A stretch of 64,000 nt of DNA from Plasmopara viticola (GCA_001695595.3 MBPM02000097.1:1-64000), one strand, 5' to 3'. Shown: positions 55,301-64,000, counted from the first letter of the stretch. Notes: generated by a model not told the origin, from the sequence alone. Made by a program: numbers and translations.

Positions 55301-56405
55301 TAGTGAGGCAGCAGCAAGTGAAAGTGGTGCAAGCCTTCAAGCGACTCGTGACAGAACCGACGCTGAGCTGGCGAACGTTCGTCTGACGATGCAGCTGGAA
55401 GATATTCGTGTTGAGAGTGAGCAAAAAGACGAGCAGCTTGCTGAATGTAATGAGATGCTCGAGATGCTAACACAAGGCCAAGCGCTTGTCAAGACCGACA
55501 ACGAAAAGCTTAAAGTTCAGCTTGCAGAGGCCCAGGCAAAGTCTGAACAATTTGGGAATGCTTCCGTTGTCGGGGCGAAACACGTTGTCGACAATTTAAT
55601 GAACGAAAATCTCCAGCTGAAGCAACGCATTGACGAGCTGGAAAGTGCAGCACGTGTAGCGTACGAGAGAGATCAAGAGGTGCTTCAACAACGCATTCAA
55701 GAGGTTGAGCAGGCACGACGCGCAAGTCCTCCAGTGAGTGAAGAGGTGTACGACACCTTACCTCATGACGACTCGCTTCAGACGGAAGTGGTCAGTTGTG
55801 AAGAAGCACACGAAGCGCATACCGATGACCGGCGCATGGATGAGCTTGGGTCGTCTCAACTCGAAGAACTCAAGCATTTGCGTGCTCTTGTCGACGAGAT
55901 GGAGTCGGTTGCTAAAGAGCGCGAGACCAAAATACGGCAGGCTGCGTTCTTGCAAGATATCGTGGCAGGATTTGATATCCAGTCACGGCGTGACAAGGAA
56001 AAGTATGATGCAACAATCCGTGAGCTTGAGGACGAGCTTGCGCGCGCCTTTTTGGAGAAAAAAGATGCAAAACACAAGGCGAAAGCGGCTGTGAAAGAGC
56101 TTGAAAAGGAAGTGGCACGATTGTTTCTTGCAAAAGTGGAGCTGGAGAAGGAAGTGGCACTGTACCAGCAAACCAATGGAATCGACCAAACGATGAATGG
56201 AAACAGCGGTCAAGAATCTACCAAAAGGTCAAGTAATTTGAAAGAAACCAATGACTCGACAGTTGATGACCTATTGGTCTTAGTGGCAAGCTTAGAGATC
56301 CAGTGCTCTGTCCTACGCGAGATACTCAAACATTGTCATGGAGAAGATGCCGTTGCAGTGGCAGCAGAGCTATCGAGACAGCGTGGAGCCGTCGTCTCTG
56401 TCTAA
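52377..56405 (+). CDS. USO1: USO1/p115-like vesicle tethering factor
   Basis: Single exon from ATG 52377 (1342 residues); an upstream exon ending at the TTTTAG before it is possible. The first 650 residues are alpha-helical armadillo-like repeats with p115 head features, such as a first repeat with CLQFATLLGERKQAMTGL, LLQDPSPWIRGPAIALVRTL, and an insertion of Pro/Ser (QTPPPPPSS) before the next repeats. From about residue 840 to the end runs a long coiled coil (QDLIRMQDKQIQDLKRQVYE, then heptads rich in Glu/Gln/Leu). This head-plus-coil layout is that of Golgi tether p115/Uso1, which captures COPII/COPI vesicles together with Rab1 and golgins. The usual acidic C-terminal tail is not obvious. 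The gene ends 95 bp from the convergent NPC1-N gene. Confidence 0.8.
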   Translation: MQALLSRIAVAPPEPEAVSSLTGVSVDSSAFSSLSPSSRTPSQNATNAVLPPISTAVKTKITVAVECLQFATLLGERKQAMTGLSTLAQSFNARQQLNGHSDSRVEATVEEQELGATAVPAVLAALVSDPRDTELMETMLEFLHYIVSRAPAVALVLLTEPPEPAPWGMQTSLTLLQDPSPWIRGPAIALVRTLQDAQPRAFAKSVCECKEGLRRLLEVVEDRREHIRDAALAVLSQLTGQDKNAQHFLAFEEGFGRLFQIMEVEGLTEAGASDASTVIADCLQIVNNLVRDNLMTQTLFLEMPLLESHVPRILRLSGIEEDSEEIDTMTFTRRKRVLKLGLQLVRFLVAGLYEGRNEALLDEGAQRDQARKAQELARIQSLVARQEALMGAIGELVCASRDALTDLRLQAMDLLRLVSERNGGAQMILINLYAVPSGRNVLAELVHLDVGIESDESPVAAAASAFLDSLFEGNEGARMAVLQQIQTPPPPPSSAGVDGSSKESEASSLPLSAGRRLLDAFIVNIDNIAQCGDSTSVETLNLKLAVAWKASHRLASLLADSSYCKELALRVPAEYTDPQARVVPGGLFLSRCLRSIRSLSDEKKTPAVQSIFFQAKISLLVLLIRWCHGCPKAVREIVGSVSNLSVLVDTLSEQQVPVSQRRRSELTQFRGMIALLFGCCLEFLCEDEEEQALKLANTPIQAAGDIGLGSHMTRDELLQMMSKRLGLERFTDALVQFQQSPALLACSRVSKKQSSRVVLAHRAAYDVSDTTVLGEKSGGVEEAHYLFLLYERSFTVFYREMAERVQKRVIAIYTGVDTASSRASNVNSSTPNAMGAYQDLIRMQDKQIQDLKRQVYELKECQGGISNDNETMQTREQELINRLATQREQFEQDKADLESQNKALSQLIIEKETRLKGLTMTYEQLEREHQQCEQALAVARARVDELQSSLPLSNLNEELDTLRVALDTETNQRLRSEAAASESGASLQATRDRTDAELANVRLTMQLEDIRVESEQKDEQLAECNEMLEMLTQGQALVKTDNEKLKVQLAEAQAKSEQFGNASVVGAKHVVDNLMNENLQLKQRIDELESAARVAYERDQEVLQQRIQEVEQARRASPPVSEEVYDTLPHDDSLQTEVVSCEEAHEAHTDDRRMDELGSSQLEELKHLRALVDEMESVAKERETKIRQAAFLQDIVAGFDIQSRRDKEKYDATIRELEDELARAFLEKKDAKHKAKAAVKELEKEVARLFLAKVELEKEVALYQQTNGIDQTMNGNSGQESTKRSSNLKETNDSTVDDLLVLVASLEIQCSVLREILKHCHGEDAVAVAAELSRQRGAVVSV

Positions 56406-56500
56406 GGTGCACAATTTGTCAGAGCAAGCGGGAAAGAGTGCTTCAGCCAATGTACTCGTGTTCACGAGGAGCTACTGATGAAGTAGTGGTTGCAAGTTCA

Positions 56501-57556
56501 TCAATCCTTTTTCCACTTTTTCCAGAGAAACGTCAGAGTCACGAGCAATCCGTAGACCAAAGCCACAAGCTTGGTATTGAAGCCCGTGAACACTGAAATG
56601 GGGTTGTCAACGACGTGAACATGCCTACCACCACCAGTGTGGGTATCACACGTCGCACGACACGCACCACATGGACATTGCTTGTCATCGATCGAGTTCG
56701 ACTCGATGGAATCCAGGAGCTGAGCCCGTGTCGGAAGCGTCTTGCGAATCTCGACCACTTTTGAATAGTTTGAGCACTGCAACACGTCGTGAGTAAACGA
56801 CTTGTCTGGGCTTGCATTGAACGCCAACGCGATAAATTCTCCGTGACCCACTGCTCCTACTTGAAACTGGTAGTTTAGGAATCCCAACGACGACTTCATT
56901 GCCGCTGCCATGGACGCCATTGCCGTGTTCTTGCACGAGTCGAAAAGTGCACAGGTATAGTTTTTGGCTAGTGCCACATTAAGCTCTAAAACCTTGACTT
57001 TTGCCTTTTCCGTCATGGGATCCGGTCGATAATTGATACTGGGCCACTCGTGGGTCATGTGCATAAATTGATCTTGCTCGGGAGAACATACGAGACCACA
57101 CCACAAGACCATAAGGTTAGCAGCGCACGCGTCGCAACCTCCCGCGCTGTTCTTGGCAAAGACGCTCGCGAGCAGTACAAAATTCTCGGCCATAGCTTGG
57201 TTTTGCTGCCACGAACAGCACGCACTGCTTTTGTAAGCAGGACATTGTACAGCGTATTGACCGCAGTGAGGGCCAGCAGCCATGCCATCGTGGTGGCACA
57301 CGCAAGCTCCGTTGACACAGCGCCCCTTGGTGTTGCAGTCGGTGGCAGTAGTACAGTTCCCGCCACCAACAACACTTGGCCAGCCATCTCCAGTCATTGG
57401 AAGCGGATCTACGGGCACCTTATGCGCTTCAGGAATGCATGCGTCATAGTCTGGCTCATTGTCCGGGTTCAAACACGTCTGGGTCATCACGCACTTGGCT
57501 TGAATGGGCACAAGAGCTCCCATAAACAGCACGAGAACAAAGACGAGAAGCGCCAT
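56501..57556 (-). CDS. Free-standing NPC1 N-terminal sterol-binding domain with membrane anchor
   Basis: ATG 57556, 351 residues. Signal peptide at 1-20; then the NPC1 N-terminal domain with its cysteine framework: CCSWQQ (113-118), CDACAANLMVLWCGLVCSP (141-159), YTCALFDSC and QCPCGACRATC near 295. An EGF-like insert with six Cys (about 67-98, CNTKGRCVNGACVCHHDG) sits before the core. A single hydrophobic segment at about 328-345 followed by KKWKKD anchors the C-terminus, with the KKxx-like end resembling an ER retrieval signal. Full NPC1 has about 1300 residues with 13 membrane passes and a sterol-sensing domain; none of that follows here. NPC1-N binds cholesterol in lysosomes. Peronosporales cannot make sterols, so a role in handling host sterols is a reasonable inference. 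Confidence 0.85.
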   Translation of the reverse strand: MALLVFVLVLFMGALVPIQAKCVMTQTCLNPDNEPDYDACIPEAHKVPVDPLPMTGDGWPSVVGGGNCTTATDCNTKGRCVNGACVCHHDGMAAGPHCGQYAVQCPAYKSSACCSWQQNQAMAENFVLLASVFAKNSAGGCDACAANLMVLWCGLVCSPEQDQFMHMTHEWPSINYRPDPMTEKAKVKVLELNVALAKNYTCALFDSCKNTAMASMAAAMKSSLGFLNYQFQVGAVGHGEFIALAFNASPDKSFTHDVLQCSNYSKVVEIRKTLPTRAQLLDSIESNSIDDKQCPCGACRATCDTHTGGGRHVHVVDNPISVFTGFNTKLVALVYGLLVTLTFLWKKWKKD

Positions 57557-57645
57557 CGTGCATTAGAACTTCAAGGCAGAATGTTGCTCGAAGGGATCCG
57601 GTTATTGTATTGGCTGTATTATTCTTCATTTACAATTTAGTCAGT
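57557..57645. promoter_or_regulatory. Compact bidirectional promoter with initiator-like motif
   Basis: Only 89 bp separate the divergent start codons of the NPC1-N and Tim44-like genes. TCATTTACAATTT at 57626-57638 closely resembles the oomycete initiator plus flanking promoter region (TCATTYYNCAWTTT), one base shorter in the middle, and faces the Tim44-like gene with its end 7 bases before the ATG. That is nearer to the ATG than usual, so the 5' UTR would be very short. Confidence 0.4.
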
Positions 57646-58389
57646 ATGCTGCTACGCACTTGCGTACGCTGCAGCCGTGGAAGCCGCGGTTTCTCGAGTG
57701 GATCACGTCAATGGCTTGGCATGAACTCGGAGTACATGTCTATGCGTGGATTGGGCATCGCAAGACGTGTGCTTAATAAGTTTCCCGATTTTGCACGCTA
57801 TAGTCACGACAATCCGCGCATCTTTATGACTGGATTATCCAACGAGGTACGCAGCTCCATGTTCGTGCTGTCGCAATTTCCCATGGAGACAAGCGTGGAT
57901 CTATTGGATTTCGTGCAAAATGCAGAGCGGGTCGCTCATATAGTGCTGCAAAGTCTGTACGCCCAAGATTTAGTGGCGACCAAAGCTTTTTTAGAGCAAT
58001 TGGCAACACCCGATAGTTTGAAGACACTGCTTGGCAAGCCTTCTTCTTCTATGCAAAACCTTAATGGGAGTCATGCAAAGCTCGAGCAGCTTAAAGTGAA
58101 GAACGCGGCGCTAGAATCGGTAGAATATACTTGGGAGAGAGTAAACGAGGAGGTCAAGAGCGAGTGGCTTACGATACAAATGCACTACGACGTCACGGAA
58201 CACTTGCTGATCTCAGCGGAGGATGAAAAGAGTATTAAGGATCGGCGTGTCATCAACACGCAATTCTCCTGGACTTTTGAGGCGGATGTCACGAAGGCAG
58301 AAGAAACGGAATGGGGCATTGTGGCCGCCACACCATTTCTGGAAAAAGTTGGGGTGCTGACGAAAAGCGCTGCTCAAAAGGATAACTAA
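57646..58389 (+). CDS. Mitochondrial Tim44/mL45-fold protein
   Basis: ATG 57646 gives 247 residues; the in-frame TTG upstream is not used. The N-terminus MLLRTCVRCSRGSRGFSSGS is rich in Arg/Ser with no acidic residues, a typical mitochondrial presequence. The C-terminal part matches the Tim44-like/mL45 fold: VNEEVKSEWLTIQMHYDVTE, then SIKDRRVINTQFSWTFEADV and EWGIVAATPFLE, a cupped beta-sheet domain. The family includes the inner-membrane import factor Tim44 and ribosomal protein mL45; this protein lacks the long N-terminal region of Tim44, so mL45-type or a separate assembly factor is likelier. It is divergent to the NPC1-N gene. Confidence 0.7.
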   Translation: MLLRTCVRCSRGSRGFSSGSRQWLGMNSEYMSMRGLGIARRVLNKFPDFARYSHDNPRIFMTGLSNEVRSSMFVLSQFPMETSVDLLDFVQNAERVAHIVLQSLYAQDLVATKAFLEQLATPDSLKTLLGKPSSSMQNLNGSHAKLEQLKVKNAALESVEYTWERVNEEVKSEWLTIQMHYDVTEHLLISAEDEKSIKDRRVINTQFSWTFEADVTKAEETEWGIVAATPFLEKVGVLTKSAAQKDN

Positions 58390-58877
58390 AAACAGTGATA
58401 TGGACTGTGTTTTTTTTGTGGTTGTCCTTGAGTCTTAGATTTTGATATGAAGGCAATAGTTGTAGTTTAGCTTGGCTGGATTATTGTATTAGGAACTAAA
58501 AGGTGGGCTGTCATATAGAATAAAGTCATGTAAGAAGCTGGTGTGCCTGTGACTCGGCGAATGTCTGTTTACAATCTTGCATCAATGTGCGTATGATGGC
58601 TTATCATGTCAATTCTAGGTGCTATTTAGCGGATTGTAAGACGTCTAGTTGCTCATGGCACCGTGCGGAAACTACTTGTGAGTGTCCCCTGCATCTCTGA
58701 TTGCCACTATTATATTATTTATAATTTTAAGTACGTATACGTATACTCGAGCCGTTTACCGGATCAAAAATCTGACCCCGTATTAACTTACCTCAATGCC
58801 TCGTAATTCATGTACCTTAGGTTGCGAATGAGTTGCTCAACTAATCTATATTGAAGTTGTCGCTTCTTGTCACAGGC
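58390..58877. other. Intergenic, no gene seen
   Basis: AT-rich spacer of 488 bp holding the 3' flank of the Tim44-like gene and the promoter of the nitronate monooxygenase gene. A 12-bp palindrome GTATACGTATAC lies near 58736. No ORF of note. Confidence 0.5.
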
Positions 58878-60029
58878 ATGGCGTGGCGAGACCTCCGACT
58901 ACTTCAGCGCCTAAAGCTGCGCGTCCCACTATTCCAATCCCCAATGGCTGGGGTGCAAACGAGCGATCTTGCCATTGCTGTGGCACGTGGAGGAGGTTTG
59001 GGTGCGATTCCCTGTGCATTACTGTCCCCCGACAGTGTCCGCAAGCACGTCCACTTCTTTCGGAATGCTACAACCGACTTATCGGCTTCAATCAACCTCA
59101 ATTTTTTCTGCCACACGACTCCTCCTGAGAACGTAAAAGCGCAACAACAGTGGCAAGACATTCTTGAACCATACTACCGAGAATACGGTGTGGACAGCAC
59201 TCATTTATCAAGGACAAAGAAAGCTGTACGCATGCCTTTTGACGATAAGAGTCTAGAGCTCGTTCGAGAACTCAAGCCGGAGGTCGTTAGCTTTCATTTC
59301 GGACTGCCAAGTTCTCGTTTGCTCAAAGAGGTCAAAACCACTGGTGCAATTATTATCTCATCAGCCACCACTGTGCGCGAGGCGCTGTGGCTTGAAGAAC
59401 GAGGATGTGACGCTGTGATCGCACAGGGAATTGAAGCCGGTGGTCATCGTGCCGTCTTCCTACACAAAGACACAGATACGACAGTATCGGACCATTTGCA
59501 GGATCAAAATAGTTTCATGGATTTTCCTCGACAGACTGGAGTCATGTCGCTTGTTCCTCAAATTGTAAACGCAGTGAATATTCTGGTGATTGCAGCAGGT
59601 GGAATCGGCAATGCTCGTGAAATCTTTGCTGCTAGTGCACTCGGGGCGGCAGCAGTGCAAATGGGGACGATATTTCTTCTTGCAGATGAAGTAACGACGT
59701 CAACTTTGCACCGAGAGACATTAAAGCGAGCGGCAAAGGGGACTGTAGAGACAGCGATAACGAATATCTTTACTGGACGACCCGCTAGAGGCTTTGTTAC
59801 GCGAATCATGCGAGAGCTTGGTCCCATGTGTGCGGCAGTACCGGAATTTCCAGTAGCTGGGACACCTCTTGAAATTCTTAAACTGACTGCTGAAGCTAGA
59901 GGCGATACGACCTTTTCGTCTTTGTGGTCAGGACAGTCTCCTGGATACGCGTCCGAGCAGTCTGCAGAGGTGATTGTGAGAGCAATGAGACAGGAGCTTG
60001 ATTTTCTCGTAAAAAAGCGGCAAAAGTAG
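58878..60029 (+). CDS. Nitronate monooxygenase (2-nitropropane dioxygenase family)
   Basis: ATG 58878, 383 residues, single exon. The FMN-binding TIM barrel is recognisable throughout: PLFQSPMAGVQTSDLAIAVA with GGGLGAIP at the start, then VVSFHFGLPS, IIISSATTVREALWLEERGC, the family signature AQGIEAGGHRA (catalytic His in this loop), VPQIVNAVNILVIAAGGIGN and ALGAAAVQMGTIFLL (phosphate-binding region). These enzymes oxidise alkyl nitronates, such as the nitrotoxin propionate-3-nitronate, to the carbonyl compound and nitrite using O2 and FMN. The length fits the family. The C-terminal helix ends MRQELDFLVKKRQK. In a plant pathogen a detoxifying role is possible but not shown by the sequence. 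Confidence 0.93.
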   Translation: MAWRDLRLLQRLKLRVPLFQSPMAGVQTSDLAIAVARGGGLGAIPCALLSPDSVRKHVHFFRNATTDLSASINLNFFCHTTPPENVKAQQQWQDILEPYYREYGVDSTHLSRTKKAVRMPFDDKSLELVRELKPEVVSFHFGLPSSRLLKEVKTTGAIIISSATTVREALWLEERGCDAVIAQGIEAGGHRAVFLHKDTDTTVSDHLQDQNSFMDFPRQTGVMSLVPQIVNAVNILVIAAGGIGNAREIFAASALGAAAVQMGTIFLLADEVTTSTLHRETLKRAAKGTVETAITNIFTGRPARGFVTRIMRELGPMCAAVPEFPVAGTPLEILKLTAEARGDTTFSSLWSGQSPGYASEQSAEVIVRAMRQELDFLVKKRQK

Positions 60030-61159
60030 TCCCCACAGTCGTTCTAGTCCGCAACGAACCTCCACCTTCGCTCAAAGTCATTTTGTCGTTTGCATTTGTC
60101 TGTCCCCGAGACTTTTTTGCATTATACTTTAATGTGCATTGTACACTCGTGCTAGATATTCTAACCCTCGTAAGCAAATTTGATCTTAAAAAAAAATCAG
60201 AAGTCCGAGCACGCAGTTGATAATGTGAAATCTGTCCGCGCAACAGCGCCAACATTTATTCGACTTTTGCATTTGTTGTCGCCGCATACCAATTTTTTAA
60301 ATGAGGCATCTCTCAATCAATCGACACCGTGTCAAGTTTCAAAGCATGAAACTATTGTTGATACGAGGTTATTCTTCTTGAGTTCTCAAAGATTGCTTCA
60401 TGTTTAGATATATCAATTAGCTGTCAGCCATTTCAAAGTATTATAAGCAATAATCAAATTTACATGAAAGATTTTCAGTGCACTTGACACTATGCTGATG
60501 AATTAAGCGACAAAGTGACAATGAAAATGCCTCGTGCAACCGAAGCGGGCGTTAATGCTGGTCGCAAAGACAGAGAAACATTCTTCATCACAAAACGCCT
60601 TCGCAGTTCAATGTGACGTATTCTACGAATGTAAATTGTATTAGTAGCCATCATTGGCTGTCGTTTCTGGTCAAAACAGCGACTTAAAATGCGATATAAG
60701 CACGTTAGTAAACTTGCAAGCTGCTACATGTCTTGCCTAAGCGGCCGACTGCGCCAAAACGCTGTTGCGTCATGACGCCCATGAAATTGCGGCTCTTGCC
60801 ATGCAACGCACGTAGATTGTGCCTCTATCACTCATTCATACATATTTATTTGGCATATTGTCGGGTTTGGTACTGTTGTCCATCGAGTAGCCAATTCTAC
60901 AGGCTCTTCTCGCGATCTTCCCAAAGTCCAAGCCGACGCGGTAGTGCTTTGCGCTTCTGCTCTCGCGTGCATCGTAATTCAGCTCTTAATTAACCAATGA
61001 GTCGTTCAATTTTGATTGTAAGCTCCCTCGCTTCCGTGGGGACTAAAGGACCAACGTCTTCATCATCTGAATATTGTCTTGTTCAATTAACTCAAGCTCA
61101 AATCACTCGAGCTAACTTCGTGGCATTGATTGGTAATAATCATGGCTAATAAATCGCTT
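60030..61159. other. No gene seen
   Basis: AT-rich spacer after the nitronate monooxygenase gene. Two ORFs of 75-86 codons (60180-60407, 60733-60993) have no motif. Confidence 0.4.
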
Positions 61160-61600
61160 ATATGATAAACAAATCCTGCGTATGCTTTGTAAGATCCGTG
61201 TATGGCCTCCACATCGTCGTGTTCATCACTTTGATCTGCAGTGCTGGGTTAAATTTTTTCATCAGATTTCGTGCATTCGTAGACCAAGCAATATTTTTTA
61301 ATCCGGCATTCACAATTACCGATTCACTTTCACGCCCTCTAGTATTTAAACCAACACATCCATGCAGTCCGGCAAGAAACTGTTCTGCAGAATCATTACC
61401 TTCAAATTTAGCTCTTCGCTGTTCAAGTCAGCAATTCAGTACCTCGATACTCTGCAAGTCGCTCTTGATATCGACATTTGGTATTGCACACTCATGCAGC
61501 ATGCTGATCGACAGTCTCTGCTCGTCCTTAGTTCATTCTTTACGATGTGACTGTCTTTTAACACCAAAATTTGTCAGTATGTCGGACATTTTCGTTCTTG
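61160..61600 (-). pseudogene. Unrecognised decayed coding sequence
   Basis: The reverse strand reads coherently over 120 codons with one in-frame stop and no start: DEQRLSISMLHECAIPNVDI, then after the stop RRAKFEGNDSAEQFLAGLHG, VIVNAGLKNIAWSTNARNLM and onward to a stop near 61162. The amino-acid mix looks like real protein and is better than the Cys/Ser-rich forward ORF over the same bases. I do not know the family; it may come from a mobile element. Confidence 0.3.
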
Positions 61601-62461
61601 AAGATCAAATGCCATCCAATTGACCGGTGCAACCTATACCATCATTGACTGATTTCATCGAGAAAGTGAAGTATTCGACGTGCATATGATGGCACGTGTT
61701 AGACGCGTTGCATTGACCTACTCCAACTAAGGATTTGGCACTAACGATAAACTGTTTCAAAGCGAGCATGGTATCAACCAAAACATGTGTGTCGAGATGA
61801 GCACCAGGATACCAATTTTAACATCTCAGGAATGACGCGCACGCTGAGTAGTGTCAGCCAAGACGAACACTTCGTAAAATGGTGCAATAAAAAATATCGT
61901 GGTCAGAAAGCCGAAAAGTCCCTTCTTTTGCGGCTCAACAAGCTAGAAGAAATCTATTCCATCGTTGGAGTCATCGGCACATGCGTAGCTTATCATCGTA
62001 CAAATTATATAACCATGACGGAGCATCATGGACTATAGTTATACGAGGACAAACATGTACCTTCTGATGGTATGCAATGCTGTCGAGCTGTATGCGATCT
62101 TGTATTTCGTCGACAAACCACTTTCAAATCTGTAAAAGTGGAGCAACTGTCTGCTTGTCGAAAATAGTGTATTGCTATCATCTGTACAATTGTATCAAGC
62201 CAAGCATTCTACTACTGGATGAAGCCACTGGTTTCTATGCGTAAAATGGATATACCAGAGGGTCTAAAAAGAAACAAACCTTTTATGGCGGACGACTATC
62301 GTCATTGCTCACCGATTATTAACGTTTACTGGGCTGACGTAACATGTTTGCGACAAGGTGCACGAAAGAAACTACGAGTTGCTGCAGCTCTAAAGCATCT
62401 ACGCCAGCTTGGTTGCCAGCGCCCGCAAAGTATCTGGTGTATTGTGCAATCCAAAGCTCTG
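61601..62461. other. No gene supported
   Basis: Forward ORFs at 61787-62038 and 62219-62518 have no recognised motif, and the second overlaps the 3' end of EME1 in antisense. They may be parts of one decayed sequence. The 3' flank of EME1 lies here. Confidence 0.35.
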
Positions 62462-64000
62462 TCAGATCTTTGTATCTGGATTTTCCTCGCAAAAGACGGT
62501 GTAGATGCGCTTCGATAAGGCTCTTTGGATATGAGTATCGTGCAATTTATCAGCGACAAGATCCTCTTTTTCAGCACGTGAAAGGTCTGGATCACGATAC
62601 ACCCGCATAAGGCTATCGAATGTAGGAAAATGATTAAGAAGACTTTGTGCTTTGTCCTCACTTACACCTGGAATTACCTGAAGCATTCGTAGCCATGCGT
62701 TGGCACTTGCACTAGCTGTTTCTCCACTATGCATCACACGAAACGAGTTATATCGAGGTGCCGATTCTAATTGGTCTTCAAGAGCAGTCGCACGTGACGA
62801 TGCAACAATCAGTTCGCGTGTCAGCAACGCCACGTAATCTGCCGAAGCTTCGAGGTCGCACGTGTATTTTGTATGAGTTTTCACATCCATAAACAACTGA
62901 AATGCGATCTCGTGCAAATCCGCAAATGAAATCATTCGAAACGTCGAATTTCGTGTTGCCTCATTCTTTTTCTTCTTTTGCTGTTTATTCAACTTGACAA
63001 GAGCTCGATCCATGCCTTCAATAATAACAAAAAACTTTATTTTCTCGTCTTCTTGACAATTTTTTTCACTATTCGGCACCAATGTCTGGAGGTATCGCAC
63101 TGCAGCCACCATCTCGTTGTAACTCTTCCCTATCACGTCCAAGAAAGCATCGGCTTTGTAATAAATAGCACAAGAATAGTGTGAGCCATTGTTATTTTTT
63201 CGCTCCCACCGAATTACCCCTGGGATAACACAATTTAGTGCGGTGGAGACAGTATACGCCACCGTTTTGCCATTATGTATGTGATTTTTTAGCGCATCAC
63301 GAATCCTCTCCCCCACCTCTGACATATCAAGCACCTTCTCCATCTGAACAATCGCCATCACCGTCGCTGATACATCCAAAGTCCTTCCAGTCGCACAACT
63401 CGACCGAGAGGACGAATTTGTCGCTCTCACACCCGCATCTTTATTCACATTACAAGCAGCCGTCGCTTTCTTGCTCTTTCTTTTTCGTTTTCCAGAACCT
63501 CGTTCTGTCTCAGAATGCAGGCCCTTTAAGCGGCCAGATAATCGTCTTGCCTGCTTCGCCCCCCTTAACTTGGCGTCGTCAACCTTCTTTGTCATCTCTG
63601 GAGATACTATTTCCGGTTCGTCCTGTGAACAAGTGAAAAGTGTAGATTCTGCGTGTACGAAAGGCGGTGGTGACGCAGATGGAGAAGACGAGAACGAGTC
63701 GACTCGATCTGCTTCGACAGCAGTTTTTGCGACGTCTATAGCTGCTTTACACCCATTTAAAGTAGGACTTGGTAGTGACGGCGACGTAGTCAAGTCCACG
63801 ATTGTAGAATGACCATCACTCTGCCCTTTCGCCTGTTTAGGTGGCGGTGACGGCGTAGTAAGCTCAATGATCTCGAAGCAGTTTCTCTTGGAAGCTGTAC
63901 GAATGGATTTACTGCTTGGAATACCTAGTTCTACTAGCATTGCATCCAAAGCATGGTCCTCGTCTTCGTTATCGAGGGAATCGCGCGGCTGCGTGCGGCA
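62462..64000 (-). CDS. EME1: EME1-like crossover junction endonuclease subunit, 5' end outside window
   Basis: The reverse frame stays open to the right edge (the last 17 codons read CRTQPRDSLDNEDEDHA), so the start is not in the window; 512 residues are visible. The N-terminal half is low-complexity, Ser/Pro/Lys-rich, with a nuclear-signal-like stretch GSGKRKRKSKK. The C-terminal half has an ERCC4-type fold (KFFVIIEGMDRAL, FADLHEIAFQLFMDVKTHTK, SADYVALLTRELIVASSRAT) and ends in a helix-hairpin-helix tandem (WLRMLQVIPGVSEDKAQSLL, then TFDSLMRVYRDPDLS). EME1 is the non-catalytic partner of MUS81 and cuts branched DNA at stalled forks and in recombination. The lack of the catalytic ERKxxD motif here fits EME1 rather than MUS81. 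Confidence 0.88.
   Translation of the reverse strand, partial: CRTQPRDSLDNEDEDHALDAMLVELGIPSSKSIRTASKRNCFEIIELTTPSPPPKQAKGQSDGHSTIVDLTTSPSLPSPTLNGCKAAIDVAKTAVEADRVDSFSSSPSASPPPFVHAESTLFTCSQDEPEIVSPEMTKKVDDAKLRGAKQARRLSGRLKGLHSETERGSGKRKRKSKKATAACNVNKDAGVRATNSSSRSSCATGRTLDVSATVMAIVQMEKVLDMSEVGERIRDALKNHIHNGKTVAYTVSTALNCVIPGVIRWERKNNNGSHYSCAIYYKADAFLDVIGKSYNEMVAAVRYLQTLVPNSEKNCQEDEKIKFFVIIEGMDRALVKLNKQQKKKKNEATRNSTFRMISFADLHEIAFQLFMDVKTHTKYTCDLEASADYVALLTRELIVASSRATALEDQLESAPRYNSFRVMHSGETASASANAWLRMLQVIPGVSEDKAQSLLNHFPTFDSLMRVYRDPDLSRAEKEDLVADKLHDTHIQRALSKRIYTVFCEENPDTKI

Noticed and set aside
53368..56213. Many reverse ORFs of 60-178 codons
   Set aside because: Shadows of the long p115 reading frame.
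57050..57640. 196-codon forward ORF
   Set aside because: Antisense to the NPC1-N gene, whose cysteine motifs are unmistakable.
1..64000. tRNA, rRNA genes and CRISPR arrays
   Set aside because: No convincing tRNA cloverleaf, rRNA segment or regularly spaced direct-repeat array was seen.

Overview
The window looks like nuclear DNA of an oomycete, most likely a downy mildew or Phytophthora relative (Peronosporaceae). The evidence is the gene content: a very large secreted protein with a degenerate RXLR, an EER and WY/LWY-type repeats; a Crinkler-like ubiquitin-fold/nuclease protein; a free-standing NPC1 sterol-binding domain; short introns of roughly 65-140 nt with GT..AG ends; a hAT-like transposase family typical of Phytophthora; and an oomycete-style initiator (TCAYTYY). 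Species cannot be told from the sequence alone.

Layout. (1) 1-16.6 kb is gene-poor and AT-rich: a decayed hAT-like transposase at the left edge, one small spliced coiled-coil gene (2375-2977), two opposed copies of a short retroposon with pentanucleotide tails, a tandem duplication and much unrecognisable decayed sequence. (2) 16.6-20.7 kb holds a tiny membrane protein gene and a roughly 1050-residue multi-pass membrane enzyme with an LTA-synthase-like sulfatase domain. (3) 21.0-23.7 kb is a complete hAT element (perfect 15-bp ends, perfect 8-bp target duplication) whose transposase is dead. (4) 23.7-45 kb is again gene-poor. It contains Ty1/copia integrase remains, a perfect 27-bp palindrome, a Crinkler-like ubiquitin-fold plus restriction-endonuclease-fold gene inside 298-bp inverted repeats, a broken Uma2-like nuclease relic, and remains of what looks like a Maverick/Polinton element (adenain-like protease and a capsid-like protein). 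(5) 45-64 kb is compact and housekeeping: PH-domain protein, UfSP2 (UFM1 protease), the giant WY-repeat effector candidate, USO1/p115 vesicle tether, NPC1 N-terminal domain protein, a mitochondrial Tim44/mL45-fold protein, a nitronate monooxygenase, and EME1 running off the right edge.

The compact block is not an operon but contains tight pairs: p115 and NPC1-N converge with 95 bp between stops, and NPC1-N and the Tim44-like gene diverge from 89 bp. The effector sits between UfSP2 and p115, an unusual place for a fast-evolving secreted gene. The most unusual structure is at 35.0-36.7 kb: the inverted repeats carry the promoter and first 37-38 codons of the Crinkler-like gene, so the ORF reads through into the antisense of its own beginning. 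Domain calls were made by eye from motifs; no database search was run.
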